Below, piece by piece: positions 1 to 11,500 of a stretch of DNA of 64,000 bases (positions are counted from its first letter, which is position 1; each line of letters opens with the position of its first letter). A program made the translations under genes and the position numbers. The notes beneath the pieces are model-generated. The model worked only from the letters and a program-made list of their open reading frames with translations, was not told the origin of the DNA and ran no database searches. Source of the stretch: Styela clava (Eukaryota; Chordata; Ascidiacea; Stolidobranchia; Styelidae); contig NC_135259.1 in NCBI RefSeq assembly GCF_964204865.1, forward strand, positions 6,272,974 through 6,336,973, written 5' to 3'.

Positions 1-193
1 TGTGATTTTTATTTGCGCGCTTGTGTTCACATTATTTTTTTTTATTTTAGATAATTGCCTCATGTTTACTAAAACAATTAGATTTATTATTACTAATTTT
101 CTAATACCTAAATCAAAGTTACCTCAAAACTGAATAGTTCCCCCCAAAAAGTCGCGGTGTTCCCGGCCTACTAATTCATAAAAAAATAAAATT

Positions 194-205
194 TGTGAAC
201 ACAAA
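194..205 (+). repeat. Exemplar of the TTGTG-AA-CACAA dyad
   Basis: A short interrupted palindrome around TTGTGAACACAA, present in almost every monomer at the boundary between the variable and the conserved half. In type A monomers its reverse complement also occurs in the head as TTGTGTTCACA (here 21-31), so each A monomer holds an 11-bp inverted pair about 160 bp apart. Type B heads read TTGTTTTCACA, which breaks this pair by one base. Confidence 0.75.
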
Positions 206-253
206 TTAGCATTCAACAGACCTTTCTGATCTAGAGTATAAGTAAATCATGAA

Positions 254-269
254 CCCAGTACATACTGGG
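254..269 (+). repeat. Exemplar of the dyad CCCAGTA-CA-TACTGGG
   Basis: Perfect 7-bp inverted repeat with a 2-bp centre in monomers reading CCCAGTACATACTGGG. Most monomers read CATGCTGGG instead and keep the outer 5 bp (CCCAG/CTGGG). A subset reads GCTTGG, GCATGG or GCAGGG and has lost part of the right arm. It lies about 50 bp upstream of the AAATCTTT hairpin in each monomer. Confidence 0.75.
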
Positions 270-311
270 CTTTAAGAATCGCAAAGACTCATTGTATGCT
301 CCTCTCCACGG

Positions 312-338
312 AAATCTTTAGTAAAAGGCGAAAGATTT
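312..338 (+). repeat. Exemplar of the satellite hairpin AAATCTTT/AAAGATTT
   Basis: Perfect 8-bp inverted repeat (312-319 and 331-338) around an 11-nt loop that reads AGTAAAAGGCG. It is present in nearly every monomer of both classes and is one of the best conserved parts of the repeat. Rare copies carry a substitution in an arm, such as AAATCTCT at about 13045 or AAATCTGT at about 13471. It could form a cruciform or an RNA hairpin, or be a dyad bound by a protein. No known binding-site consensus was recognised. Confidence 0.85.
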
Positions 339-2251
339 ATGCGAAAAATGAAGAGAAGCCTGAGTAACTAGAGAGCCTTCGTAAAATCATATAAAGTGAA
401 TTGTTAGGCTCCAGCTTGTGATTTTTATCCGCGCGCTTGTTTTCACATTAATTTATTTCTTTTGAGAATATTTCGATTTCATTGGTCGTTTCATGTTTAC
501 TGAAACATTTTTTTTTACTATTATCCATTTTGTAATAACTCAAAGTTAATTGAAAACTGAATAGTTCTCCCGTAAAGTCGTGGTGTTCCAGGTCTATTAA
601 TTCATAAAAAAAGAAAAGCTGTGAACACAAATTAGCATTCAACAGACCTTTCTGATCTAGAGTATGAGTAAATCATGAACCCAGTACATGCTGGGCTCTA
701 AAAATTGCAAAGACTCATTGTATGCTCCTCTCCACGGAAATCTTTAGTGAAAGGCGAAAGATTTATGCGAAAAATGAAGAGAAGCCTGAGTAGCTAGAGA
801 GCCTACGTAAAATCATATAAAGTGGATTGTTAGGCTCCAGATTGTGATTTTTATCCGCGCGCTTGTTTTCACATTAATTTATTTTTTTTGAGAATATTTC
901 GATTTCATTGGTCGTCTCATGTTTACTAACATATTTTTTTTTATTATAATCCATTTTCTAATAACTCAAAGTTAATTGAAAACTGAATAGTTCTCCCGTA
1001 AAGTCGTGGTGTTCCAGGTCTATTAATTCATAAAAGAAGAAAAGTTGTGAACACAAATTAGTATTCAACAGACCTTTCTGATCTAGAGTATGAGTAAATC
1101 ATGAACCCAGTAAATGCTGGGCTTTAAAAATCGCAAATACTCATTGTATGCTCTTCTCCACGGAAATCTTTAGTAAAAGGCGAAAGATTTATGCGAAAAA
1201 TGTAGAGAAGCCTGAGTAAATAGAGAACTTTCGTAAAGACATATCAAGTGGATTGTTAAGCTCCAGATTGTGATTTTTTATTCGCGCGCTTGTGTTCACA
1301 TTATTTTATTTTATTTTAGATTAACTCTATTTCATTTATTGCCTCATGTTTACTAAAACAATTAGATTTATTATTACTAATTTTCTAATATCTAAATCAA
1401 AGTTACTTTAAAACTGAATAGTTCCCCCCAAAAAGTCGCGGTGTTCCCGGCCTATTAATTCATGAAAGAATAAAAGTTGTGAACACAAATTAGCATTCAA
1501 CAGACCTTTCTGATCTAGAGTATAAGTAAATCATAAACCCAGTACATTATGGGCTTTAAAAATCGCAAAGACTCATTGTATGCTCCTCTCCACGGAAATC
1601 TTTAGTAAAAGTCGAAAGATTTATGCGAAAATTGAAGAGAAGCCTGAGTAACTAAAGATCCTTCGTAAAGAACTATCAAGTTGATTGTTCGGCTCCAGAT
1701 TGTGATTTTTATCCGCGCGCTTGTTTTCATATTAATTTATTTCTTTTAAAAATATTTCGATTTCATTGGTTGTCTCATGTTTACTAAAACATTTTTATTA
1801 ATATTATCCATTTTCTAATAACCCAAAGATAATTGAAAACTGAATAGTTCTCCCGTAAAGTCGTGGTGTTCCAGGTCTATTAATTCATAAAATAATAAAA
1901 GTTGTGAACACAAATTAGCATTCAACAGAACTTTATGATCTAGAGTATGAGTAAATCATGAACCCAGTACATGATGGGCTTTAAAAATCGCGCAAAGACT
2001 CATTGTATGCTCCTCTCCACGGAAATCTTTAGTAAAAGGCGAAAAATTTAAGCGAAAAATGAAGAGAAGCCTGAGTAACTGAAGAGCCTTCGTAGAGAAC
2101 TATAAAGTGGATTGTTAGGCTCCAGATTGTGATTTTTATCCGCGCGCTTGTTTTCACAATAATTTATTTCTTTTGAGAATATTTCGATTTCATTGGTTGT
2201 CTCATGTTTACTAAAACATTTTTTTTTATTATTATCAATTTTCTGATAACT

Positions 2252-2412
2252 CAAAGTTACTTCAAAACTGAATAGGTCTCCCCAAAAAGTCGCGGTGTTC
2301 CTGGCCTATTAATTCATGAAGGAATAAAAGTTGTGAACACCAATTAACATCCAACAGACCTTTCCGATCTAGAGAATGCGTAAACCAAGAACCCAGCGCA
2401 TGCTGGGAATTT
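2252..2412 (+). repeat. Variant C segment (rare third satellite subtype)
   Basis: In a monomer with a B head, the second half changes to GTTACTTCAAAACTG, GGTCTCCCCAAAAAGTCGCGG, CATGAAGGAATAAAAG, GAACACCAATTAACATCC and AGAATGCGTAAACCAAG, with CCCAGCGCATGCTGGG in place of the usual dyad. It is copied at 17935-18095 by the 15.68-kb duplication, and a relative lies at 55930-56080. Confidence 0.75.
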
Positions 2413-4659
2413 AAAAATTGCACAGACTCATTGTATGCTCCTCTCCACGGAAATCTTTAGTAAAAGGCGAAAGATTTATGCGAAAAATGAAGAGAAGCCT
2501 GAGTAACTAGAGGGCCTTCGTAAAGAACAATCAAGTGGATTGTTCGGCTCCAGATTGTGATTTTTATCCGCTCGCTTGTTTTCACATTAATTTATTTCTT
2601 TTGAGAATATTTCGATTTCATTGGTCGTCTCATGTTTACTAAAACATTTTTTTTTACTATTATCCATTTTGTAATAACTCAAAGTTAATTGAAAACTGAA
2701 TAGTTCTCCCGTAAAGTCGTGGTGTTCCAGGTCTATTAATTCATAAAAGAATAAAAGTTGTGAACACAAATTAACATTCAACAGACCTTTCTGATCTAGA
2801 GTATAAATAAATCATGAACCCAGTACATGCTGGGCTTTAAATATCACAAAGACTCATTGTATGCTCTTCTCCACGGGAATCTTTAGTAAAAGGTGAAAGA
2901 TTTATGCGAAAAATGAAGAGAAGCCTGAGTAACTAAAGAGCCTTCGTAAAGAACTATCAAGTGGATTGTTCGGCTCCAGATTGTGATTTTTATCCGCGCG
3001 CTTGTTTTCACATTAATTTATTTCTTTTGAGAATATTTCGATTGCATTGGTTGTCTTATGTTTACTAAAACATTTTTTTTATTATTATCCACTTTCTAAT
3101 AACTCAAAACTAATGGAAAACTGAACAGTTCTCCCGTAAAGTCGTGGTGTTCCAGGTCTATTAATTCATAAAAGAATAAAAATTGTGAACACAAATTAGC
3201 ATTCAACAGAACTTTCTGACCTAGAGTATAATTAAATCATGAACCCAGTACATGCTGGGCTTTAAAAATCGCAAAGACTCATTGTGTGCTCCTCTCCACG
3301 GAAATCTTTAGTAAAAGGCAAAAGATTTATGCGAAAAATGAAGAGAAGCCTGAGTAACTAAAGAGCCTTCATAAAAAACTATCAAGTGGATTGTTCGGCT
3401 CCAGATTGTGATTTTTATCCGCGCGCTTGTTTTCACATTAATTTATTTCTTTTGTGAATATTTCGATTTCATTGGTTGTCTTATGTTTACTAAAACATTT
3501 TTTTTTATTATTATCCATTTTCTAATAACTCAAAGTTAATTGAAAACTGAATAGTTCTCCCGTAAAGTCGTGGTGTTCCAGGTCTATTAATTCATAAAAG
3601 AATAAAAGTTGCGAACACAAAATAGCATTCAACAGACCTTTCTGATTTGGATTATAAGTAAATCATAAACCCAGTACATACTGGGCTTTGAAAATCGCAA
3701 AGACCTATTGTATGCTCCTCTCCACGGAAATCTTTAGTAAAAGGCGAAAGATTTATGCGAAAAATGAAGAGAAGCCTGAGTAACTAGAGAACCTTCGTAA
3801 AGACATATCAAGTGGATTGTTAAGCTCCAGATTGTGATTTTTATTCGCGCGCTTGTGTTCACATTAGTTTATTTTATTTTAGATTAACTCTATTTCATTT
3901 ATTGCCTCATGTTTACGAAAATAATTAGATTTATTATTGCTAATTTTCTAATATCTAAATCAAAGTTACTTTAAAACTGAATAGTTCCCCCTAAAAAGTC
4001 GCGGTGTTCCCGGTCTATTAATTCATGAAAGAATAAAAGTTGTGAACACAAATTAGCATTCAACAGACCTTTCTGATCTAGAGTATAAGTAAATCATGAA
4101 CCCAGTGCATGCAGGGCTTTAAAAATCGCAAAGACTCATTGTATGCTCCTCTCCACGGAAATCTTTAGTAAAAGGCGAAAGATTTATGCGAAAAATGAAG
4201 AGAAGCCTGAGTAACTGGAGAGCCTTCGTAAAATCATATAAAGTGGACTGTTAGGCTCCAGATTGTGATTTTTATCCGCGCGCTTGTTTTCACAATAATT
4301 TATTTCTTTTGAGAATATTTCGATTTCATTGGTTGTCTCATGTTTACTAAAACTTTTTTTATTATTATCCATTTTCTAATAACTCAAAGTTAATTGAAAA
4401 CTGAATAGTTCTCCCGTAAAGTCGTGGTGTTCCAGGTCTATTAATTCATAAAAGAAGAAAAGTTGTGAACACAAATTAGCATTCAACAGACCTTTCTGAT
4501 CTAGAGTATGAGTAAATCATGAACCCAGTACATGCTGGGCTTTAAAAATCGCAAAGACTCATTGTATGCTCCTCTCCACGGAAATCTTCAGTGAAAGGCG
4601 AAAGATTTATGCGAAAAATGAAGAGAAGCCTGAGCAACTAGAGAGCCTTCGTAAAATCA

Positions 4660-5095
4660 TATAAAGTGGATTGTTTTATTCGCGCGCTTGTGTTCACATT
4701 AGTTTATTTTATTTAAGATTAACTCTATTTCATTTATTGCCTCATGTTTACTAAAACAATTAGATTTATTATTACTAATTTTCTAATACCTAAATCAAAG
4801 TTACTTTAAAACTGAATAGTTCCCCCCAAAAAGTCGCGGTGTTCCAGGCCTGTTAATTCATAAATGAATAAAAGTTGTGAACACAAATTAGCATTCAACA
4901 GACCTTTCTGATCTAGAGTATAAGTAAACCATGAATCCAGTACATGCTGGGCTTTAAAATCGTAAAGACTCATTGTATGCTCCTCTCCACGGAAATCTTT
5001 AGTAAAAGGCGAAAGATTTATGCGAAAAATGAAGAGAAGCCTGAGTAACTAGAGAGCCTTCGTAAAATCATATAAAGTGGATTGTTAGGCTCCAG
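4660..5095 (+). repeat. Exemplar A' monomer: type A with a 19-bp deletion at its head
   Basis: At about 4675 the sequence runs GTGGATTGTTTTATTCGCG, so the 19 bp from AAGCTCC through GTGATTT, which normally precede TTATTCGCG, are missing. The same junction recurs at about 8440, 13558, 15682, 20359, 25729, 28271, 32944, 39331, 43999 and 49411. The lost segment is flanked by short TT runs, consistent with a slippage or microhomology deletion that happened once and was then copied. The copies share further A' traits, such as a short TAGTTTATTTTAGATTAAC head in most and CTAATACCTAAATC rather than TATCTAAATC. The A' monomer at 20359 is the one the transposon interrupts. Confidence 0.88.
4744..4751 (+). 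other. Paralogous empty site of the hAT insertion
   Basis: ATGTTTAC in single copy within an A' monomer. The surrounding sequence matches the flanks of the transposon, including the rare TTTATTTAAGATTAAC just upstream, which both copies share (most monomers read TTTTAGATTAAC). This is the pre-insertion arrangement preserved in the first 15.68-kb unit. Confidence 0.85.
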
Positions 5096-5521
5096 ATTGT
5101 GATTTTTATCCGCGCGCTTGTTTTCACATTAATTTATTTCTTTTGAGAATATTTCGATTTCATTGGTCGCCTCATGTTTACTAAAACATTTTTTTTTATT
5201 ATTATCCATTTTCTAATAACTCAAAGTTAATTGAAAACTGAATAGTTCTCCCGTAAAGTCGTGGTGTTCCAGGTCTATCAATTCATAAAAGAATAAAAGT
5301 TGTGAACACAAATTAGCATTCAACAGACCTTTCTGATCTAGAGTATAAATAAATCATGAACCCAGTACATACTGGGCTTTAAAAGTCGCAAAGACTCATT
5401 GTATGCTCCTATCCACGGAAATCTTTAGTAGAAGGCGAAAGATTTATGTGAAAAATGAAGAGAAGCCTGAGTAACTAGAGAACCTTCGTAAAGACATATC
5501 AAGTGGATTGTTAAGCTCCAG
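5096..5521 (+). repeat. Exemplar type B monomer (426 bp)
   Basis: Representative type B repeat in the same phase as the A exemplar. It differs from A mainly in its first ~200 bp: TCCGCGCGCTTGTTTTCAC, then TTCTTTTGAGAATATTTCG, CATTGGTCG or CATTGGTTG, a run of eight or nine T followed by ATTATTATCC, TAATAACTCAAAGTTAATTG, and CTCCCGTAAAGTCGTGG. From GTGAACACAA onward it is nearly the same as type A. B monomers are usually preceded by a tail reading AAATCATATAAAGTGG then TTAGGCTCC, or, in the B-rich blocks, AAGAACTATCAAGTGG then TTCGGCTCC. Confidence 0.93.
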
Positions 5522-7594
5522 ATTGTGATTTTTATTCGCGCGCTTGTGTTCACATTATTTTATTTTATTTTAGATTAACTCTATTAGATTTATTATTACT
5601 AATTTTCTAATATCTAAATCAAAGTTACTTTAAAACTGAATAGTTCCCCCTAAAAAGTCGCGGTGTTCCCGGCCTATTAATTCATGAAAGAATAAAAGTT
5701 GTGAACACAAAATAGCATTCAACAGACCTTTCTGATCTAGAGTATAAGTAAATCATGAACCCAGTACATGCTGGGCTTTAAAATCGTAAAGACTCATTGT
5801 ATGCTCCTGTCCACGGAAATCTTTAGTAAAAGACGAAAGATTTATGCGAAAAATGAAGAGAAGCCTGAGTAACTGGAGAGCTTTCGAAAAATCATATAAA
5901 GTGGACTGTTAGGCTCCAGATTGTGATTTTTATCCGCGCGCTTGTTTTCACATTAATTTATTTTTTTTTGAGAATATTTCGATTTCATTGGTTGTCTCAT
6001 GTTTACTAAAACATTTTTTTTTATTATTATCCATTTTCTAATAACTCAAAGTTAATTGAAAACTGAATAGTTCTCCCGTAAAGTCGTGGTGTTCCAGGTC
6101 TATTAATTCATAAAAAAAGAAAAGTTGTGAACAAATTAGCATTCAACAGACCTTTCTGCTCTAGAGTATGAGTAAATCATGAACCCAGTACATGCTGGGC
6201 TCTAAAAATCGCAAAGACTCATTGTATGCTCCTCTCCACGGAAATCTTTAGTAAAAGGCGAAAGATTTATGCGAAAAATGAACAGAAGCCTGAGTAGCTA
6301 GAGAGCCTTCCTAAAATCATATAAAGTGGATTGTTAGGCTCCAGATTGTGATTTTTATCCGCGCGCTTGTTTTCACATTAATTTATTTTTTTTGAGAATA
6401 TTTCGATTTCATTGGTCGTCTCATGTTTACTAACACATTTTTTTTTATTATAATTCATTTTCTAATAACTCAAAGTTATTTGAAAACTGAATAGTTCTCC
6501 CGTAAAGTCGTGGTGTTTCAGGTCTATTAATTCATAAATAAAGAAAAGTTGTGAACACAACTTAGCACTCAACAGACCTTTCTGATCTAGAGTATGAGTA
6601 AATCATGAACCCAGTAAATGCTGGGCTTTAAAAATCGCAAAGACTCATTGTATGCTCCTCTCCACGGAAATCTTTAGTAAAAGGCGAAAGATTTATGCGA
6701 AAAATGAAGGGAAGCCTGAGTAACTAGAGAACCTTCGTAAAGACATATCAAGTGGATTGTTAAGCTCCAGATTGTGATTTTTATTCGCGCGCTTGTGTTC
6801 ACATTAGTTTATTTTATTTTAGATTAACTCTATTAGATTTATTATTACTAATTTTCTAATTTCTAAATCAAAGTTACTTTAAAACTGAATAGTTCCCCCT
6901 AAAAAGTCGCGGTGTTCCCGGCCTATTATTTCATGAAAGAATAAAAGTTGTGAACACAAATTAGCATTCAACAGACCTTTCTGATCTAGAGTATAAGTAA
7001 ATCATGAACCCAGTACATGCTGGGCTTTAAAATCGTAAAGACTCATTGTATGCTCCTGCCCACGGAAATCTTTAGTAAAAGGCGAAAGATTTATGCGAAA
7101 AATGAACAGAAGCCTGAGTAGCTAGAGAGCCTTCCTAAAATCATATAAAGTGGATTGTTAGGCTCCAGATTGTGATTTTTATCCGCGCGCTTGTTTTCAC
7201 ATTAATTTATTTTTTTTGAGAATATTTCGATTTCATTGGTCGTCTCATGTTTACTAACACATTTTTTTTTATTATAATTCATTTTCTAATATCTCAAAGT
7301 TATTTGAAAACTGAATAGTTCTCCCGTAAAGTCGTGGTGTTTCAGGTCTATTAATTCATAAATAAAGAAAAGTTGTGAACACAACTTAGCACTCAACAGA
7401 CCTTTCTGATCTAGAGTATGAGTAAATCATGAACCCAGTAAATGCTGGGCTTTAAAAATCGCAAAGACTCATTGTATGCTCCTCTCCACGGAAATCTTTA
7501 GTAAAAGGCGAAAGATTTATGCGAAAAATGAAGAGAAGCCTGAGTAAATAGAGAACCTTCGTAAAGACATATCAAGTGGATTGTTAAGCTCCAG

Positions 7595-8025
7595 ATTGTG
7601 ATTTTTATTCGCGCGCTTGTGTTCACATTATTTTATTTTATTTTAGATTAACTCTATTTCATTTATTGCCTCATGTTTACTAAAACAATTAGATTTATTA
7701 TTACTAATTTTCTAATATCTAAATCAAAGTTACTTTAAAACTGAATAGTTCCCCCCAAAAAGTCGCGGTGTTACCGGCCTATTATTTCATGAAAGAATAA
7801 AAGTTGTGAACACAAATTAGCATTCAACAGACCTTTCTGATCTAGAGTATAAGTAAATCATGAACCCAGTACATGCTTGGCTTTAAAAATCGCAAAGACT
7901 CATTGTATGCTCCTCTCCACGGAAATCTTTAGTAAAAGGCGAAAGATTTATGCGAAAAATGAAGAGAAGCCTGAGTAACTGGAGAGCCTTCGTAAAATCA
8001 TATAAAGTGGACTGTTAGGCTCCAG
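7595..8025 (+). repeat. Exemplar type A monomer (431 bp)
   Basis: Representative type A repeat, phased on the anchor. In order it contains: TTCGCGCGCTTGTGTTCAC; a T-rich stretch ending TTTTATTTTAGATTAAC; CATGTTTACTAAAACAATTAG; the A-specific TCTAATATCTAAATCAAAG; CCCCCCAAAAAGTCGCGG; the shared dyad TTGTGAACACAA; the CCCAG/CTGGG region (this copy reads GCTTGG, an impaired stem); CTCCTCTCCACGG; the AAATCTTT/AAAGATTT hairpin; and GAAGAGAAGCCTGAGTAAC. A monomers are usually preceded by a tail reading GACATATCAAGTGG then TTAAGCTCC. No coding potential is evident. Confidence 0.93.
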
Positions 8026-8599
8026 ATTGTGATTTTTATCCGCGCGCTTGTTTTCACATTAATTTATTTCTTTTGAGAATATTTCGATTTCATTGGTTGT
8101 CTCATGTTTATTAAAACATTTTTTTTTATTATTATCCATTTTCTAATAACTCAAAGTTAATTGAAAACTGAATAGTTCTCCCGTAAAGTCGTGGTGTTCC
8201 AGGTCTATTAATTCATAAAAGAAGAAAAATTGTGAACACAAATTAGCATTCAACAGACCTTTCTGATCTAGAGCATGAGTAAATCATGAACCCAGTACAT
8301 GCTGGGCTTTAAAAATCGCAAAGACTCATTGTATGCTTCTCTCAACGGAAATCTTTAGTGAAAGGCGAAAGATTTATGCGAAAAATGAAGAGAAGCCTGA
8401 GCAACTAGAGAGCCTTCGTAAAATCATATAAAGTGGATTGTTTTATTCGCGCGCTTGTGTTCACATTAGTTTATTTTAGATTAACTCTATTTCATTTATT
8501 GCCTCATGTTTACTAAAACAATTGGATTTATTATTACTAATTTTCTAATACCTAAATCAAAGTTACTTTAAAACTGAATAGTTCCCCCCAAAAAGTCGC

Positions 8600-11500
8600 G
8601 GTGTTCCCGGCCTGTTAATTCATAAAAGAATAAAAGTTGTGAACACAAATTAGCATTCAACAGACCTTACTAATCTAGAGTATAAGTAAATCATGAATCC
8701 AGTACATGCTGGGCTTTAAAATCGTAAAGACTCATTGTATGCTCCTCTCCACGGAAATCTTTAGTAAAAGGCGAAAGATTTACGCGAAAAATGAAGAGAA
8801 GCCTGAGTAACTAGAGAGCCTTCGTAAAATCATATAAAGTGGATTGTTAGACTCCAGATTGTGATTTTTATCCGCACGCTTGTTTTCACATTAATTTATT
8901 TCTTTTGAGAATATTTCGAATTCATTGGTCGTCTCATGTTTACTAAAACATTTTTTTTTATTCTTATCCATTTTCTAATAACTCAAAGTTAATTGAAAAC
9001 TGAATAGTTCTCCTGTAAAGTCGTGGTGTTCCAGGTCTATCAATCCATGAAAGAATAAAAGTTGTGAACACAAATTAGCATTCAACAGACCTTTCTGATC
9101 TAGAGTATGAGTAAATCATGAACCCAGTACATACTGGGCTTTAAAAATCGCAAAGACTCATTGTATGCTCCTCTCCACGGAAATCTTTAGTAAAAGGCGA
9201 AAGATTTATGCGAAAAATGAAGAGAAGCCTGAGTAACTAGAGAACCTTCGTAAAGACATATCAAGTTGATTGTTAAGCTCCAGATTGTGATTTTTATTCG
9301 CGCGCTTGTGTTCACATTAGTTTATTTTATTTTAGATTAACTCTATTTCATTTATTGCCTCATGTCTACTAAAACAATTAGATTTCTTAGTACTAATTTT
9401 CTAATATCTAAATCAAAGCTACTTTAAAACTGAATAGTTCCCCCTAAAAAGTCGTGGTGTTCCAGGTCTATTAATTCATAAAAAAAAGAAAAGTTGTGAA
9501 CACAAATTAGCATTCAACAGACCTTTCTGATCTAGAGTATGAGTAAATCATGAACCCAGTACATGCTGGGCTCTAAAAATCGCAAAGACTCATTGTATGC
9601 TCCTCTCCACGGAAATCTTTAGTAAAAGGCGAAAGATTTATGCGAAAAATTAAGAGAAGCCTGAGTAGCTAGAGAGCCTTTGTAAAATCATATAAAGTGG
9701 ATTGTTAGGCTCCAGATTGTGATTTTTATCCGCGCGCTTGTTTTCACATTAATTTATTTTTTTTGAGAATATTTCGATTTCATTGGTCGTCTCATGTTTA
9801 CTAACACATTTTTTTTTATTATAATCCATTTTCTAATAACTCAAAGTTAATTGAAAACTGAATAGTTCTCCCGTAAAGTCGTGGTGTTTTAGGTCTATTA
9901 ATTCATAAAAGAAGAAAAGTTGTGAACACAAATTAGCACTCAACAGACCTTTCTGATCTAGAGTATGAGTAAATCATGAACCCAGTAAATGCTGGGCTTT
10001 AAAAATCGCAAAGACTCATTGTATGCTCCTCTCCACGGAAATCTTTAGTAAAAGGCGAAAGATTTATGCGAAAAATGAAGAGAAGCCTGAGTAAATAGAG
10101 AACGTTCGTAAAGACATATCAAGTGGATTGTTAAGCTCCAGATTGTGATTTTTATTCGCGCGCTTGTGTTCACGTTATTTTATTTTATTTTAGATTAACT
10201 CTATTTCATTTATTGCCTCATGTTTACTAAAACAATTAGATTTATTATTACTAATTTTCTAATATCTAAATCAAAGTTACTTTAAAACTGAATAGTTCCC
10301 CCCAAAAAGTCGCGGTGTTCCCGGCCTGTTAATTCATAAAAGAATAAAAGTTGTGAACACAAATTAGCATTCAACAGACCTTACTAATCTAGAGTATAAG
10401 TAAATCATGAATCCAGTACATGCTGGGCTTTAAAATCGTAAAGACTCATTGTATGCTCCTCTCCACGGAAATCTTTAGTAAAAGGCGAAAGATTTACGCG
10501 AAAAATGAAGAGAAGCCTGAGTAACTAGAGAGCCTTCGTAAAATCATATAAAGTGGATTGTTAGACTCCAGATTGTGATTTTTATCCGCACGCTTGTTTT
10601 CACATTAATTTATTTCTTTTGAGAATATTTCGAATTCATTGGTCGTCTCATGTTTACTAAAACATTTTTTTTTATTCTTATCCATTTTCTAATAACTCAA
10701 AGTTAATTGAAAACTGAATAGTTCTCCTGTAAAGTCGTGGTGTTCCAGGTCTATCAATCCATGAAAGAATAAAAGTTGTGAACACAAATTAGCATTCAAC
10801 AGACCTTTCTGATCTAGAGTATGAGTAAATCATGAACCCAGTACATACTGGGCTTTAAAAATCGCAAAGACTCATTGTATGCTCCTCTCCACGGAAATCT
10901 TTAGTAAAAGGCGAAAGATTTATGCGAAAAATGAAGAGAAGCCTGAGTAACTAGAGAACCTTCGTAAAGACATATCAAGTTGATTGTTAAGCTCCAGATT
11001 GTGATTTTTATTCGCGCGCTTGTGTTCACATTAGTTTATTTTATTTTAGATTAACTCTATTTCATTTATTGCCTCATGTCTACTAAAACAATTAGATTTC
11101 TTAGTACTAATTTTCTAATATCTAAATCAAAGCTACTTTAAAACTGAATAGTTCCCCCTAAAAAGTCGTGGTGTTCCAGGTCTATTAATTCATAAAAAAA
11201 AGAAAAGTTGTGAACACAAATTAGCATTCAACAGACCTTTCTGATCTAGAGTATGAGTAAATCATGAACCCAGTACATGCTGGGCTCTAAAAATCGCAAA
11301 GACTCATTGTATGCTCCTCTCCACGGAAATCTTTAGTAAAAGGCGAAAGATTTATGCGAAAAATTAAGAGAAGCCTGAGTAGCTAGAGAGCCTTTGTAAA
11401 ATCATATAAAGTGGATTGTTAGGCTCCAGATTGTGATTTTTATCCGCGCGCTTGTTTTCACATTAATTTATTTTTTTTGAGAATATTTCGATTTCATTGG

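Noticed and set aside
3390-3420. Possible RNA polymerase III B box (TGTTCGGCTCC) followed by a T run in B monomers
   Set aside because: The match to GGTTCGANTCC is partial, no A box sits at proper spacing, and no tRNA cloverleaf can be formed from the flanks.
448-4372. Recurrent minus-strand open frames of 62-68 codons in satellite monomers (also at 17731-20058 and 56253-56441)
   Set aside because: They occur at the same monomer phase only where no stop happens to fall, are broken in most monomers by single substitutions, and resemble no protein. They are repeat by-products.
4744-4751. TGTTTAC as a forkhead-factor binding site in every monomer
   Set aside because: It matches the short forkhead core, but a 7-bp AT-rich match is expected often by chance and nothing else supports regulation.
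5096-5521. CENP-B-box-like site in the monomer
   Set aside because: TTCG occurs several times, but none is followed by the required A and CGGG spacing of nTTCGnnnnAnnCGGGn.
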